Below are positions 63,497-64,000 of a stretch of 64,000 nucleotides of DNA, one piece after another. The stretch spans positions 1 to 64,000 of the forward strand of contig NZ_JABMKY010000004.1 of assembly GCF_013204845.1 (NCBI RefSeq), in the 5' to 3' direction. Both the position numbers and the translations under genes were made by a program. The notes beneath the pieces were generated by a model. It did not search any database, was not told where the DNA came from, and was given only the letters and a program-made list of their open reading frames with translations. The first letter of the stretch is position 1; the number at the start of each line of letters is the position of its first letter. This DNA comes from Paenibacillus qinlingensis. GTDB taxonomy: Bacteria > Bacillota > Bacilli > Paenibacillales > NBRC-103111.

Positions 63497-63985
63497 TTAG
63501 GCCCCAACCTGTTGGCCCACTGAGGCGGCTTGTTTAAAGTTGGTTTGCAGCAATTCTTCAATATCCGAAGTACGAATAATTAGGCGATTTACTTCATTGG
63601 TTGTATAAGAGAGCTGTTCAGTGCGCTGCTCGAGCTGGGATAAGGAAATGCCGATCCAGTGTTTCTTGCGACGATGCTTGAACAGATCGTATTTGAGTAC
63701 GGTAAGCGTTGCCGCAAATGGATCTGGCTTGACATACACATCTTTCATGTTATCTGCCAAATTGAAGAAAAGCTTGCCGCCATTCCATTTGACATAACCT
63801 GGTTCAAAAAGAATCACGAGAAAATCAGTATCTCCGCCGTCCTTGTTTTCCATCGAAATAAGGCGTACAGCGCCATTCCCTTTGGGCTTAATATATTGAT
63901 TCACGCGGATATCAGGTAAAAAAGGCACGACAAGAATCGGGCAAACACTAGCGATATACAAATAAGTAGTTGACTCAAATTTCAT
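63497..63985 (-). CDS. Hypothetical protein, possibly 5'-truncated
   Basis: A 162-residue protein with no recognised family. It is mixed beta at first (PILVVPFLPDIRVNQYIKPK, DFLVILFEPGYVKWNGGKLFF) and ends in a helix with a NEVNRLIIRTSDIEELLQTNFKQAA stretch. The first half suggests a PH-like or split-barrel fold but this is weak. The frame stays open upstream to the window edge, and no clear ribosome site is seen before the ATG at 63985, so the true start may lie outside. Function unknown. Confidence 0.55.
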   Translation of the reverse strand: MKFESTTYLYIASVCPILVVPFLPDIRVNQYIKPKGNGAVRLISMENKDGGDTDFLVILFEPGYVKWNGGKLFFNLADNMKDVYVKPDPFAATLTVLKYDLFKHRRKKHWIGISLSQLEQRTEQLSYTTNEVNRLIIRTSDIEELLQTNFKQAASVGQQVGA

Positions 63986-64000
63986 AGAGAGTACAATGAA

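Overview
The window looks like a chromosomal segment of a spore-forming, low-to-medium GC Gram-positive of the Paenibacillus type. The signs are a gerA-C-B spore germinant receptor operon, a sigI-rsgI pair, a T-box-controlled ilv-leu operon, YesM/YesN-type two-component regulators beside a carbohydrate ABC transporter, a secreted enzyme with SLH anchors, an infC-rpmI-rplT operon with an AUU-started infC, and strong AGGAGG ribosome sites. The genus is inferred from gene content only. No rRNA, tRNA, CRISPR array, transposase or phage gene was recognised.

Layout. 1-180 is a 9-bp tandem repeat. 195-2451 holds an ArsR/DUF2087 regulator divergent from two futalosine-pathway menaquinone genes (mqnB, mqnD). 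2668-12356 is a sugar-use locus: sensor kinase, response regulator, solute-binding lipoprotein, two permeases and a 1232-residue SLH-anchored glycosidase-like protein. 12431-17058 has a 2-hydroxyacid dehydrogenase, an RluA-type pseudouridine synthase, and a LacI regulator divergent from a FAD oxidoreductase. 17382-28069 is mixed housekeeping: B12-radical SAM protein, flavin-type oxidase, IMP dehydrogenase, manA, the tRNA wobble-uridine pair mnmM/mnmL, trmB, a MurG/MGDG-type glycosyltransferase and a PAP2 phosphatase. 28758-31370 has a GT2 glycosyltransferase and then infC-rpmI-rplT behind an L20-type leader. 31444-35364 is the ger operon on the minus strand.

35442-45801 is branched-chain amino acid biosynthesis: promoter, T-box (specifier read as GUC, valine), ilvB, ilvN, ilvC, leuA, an aminotransferase, and then leuB. 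leuB is separated from leuA by a GC-rich 114-bp tandem repeat, a DUF559 endonuclease-like gene and a vanW gene. leuC and leuD are absent.

45887-55534 holds an SDR, a Crp-like regulator, a 2-Cys peroxiredoxin, a GcvH-like protein without the lipoyl lysine, a His/Gly-rich membrane protein, and an alpha-glucan cluster (DUF4912, a GH57-GT4 fusion, GH15). 55616-60278 is regulatory: a LytTR response regulator divergent from an orphan seven-helix membrane protein, an XRE regulator, then sigI-rsgI. 60466-63985 has an aldo/keto reductase, leucyl aminopeptidase and a hypothetical protein.

Between genes there are many good intrinsic terminators, several shared by convergent genes. A dispersed inverted-repeat family built on TAACTGGA...TCCAGTTA or AGCTGGAGGTTTT appears at three places (about 17.15, 55.6 and 61.7 kb). 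Several genes carry internal very GC-rich, alanine-rich patches flanked by ordinary sequence. The items most worth following are the lysine-less GcvH-like protein, the GH57-GT4/DUF4912/GH15 cluster, the LytTR plus orphan sensor-domain pair, the two kinds of repeat, and the large palindromes inside the ilv-leu operon.
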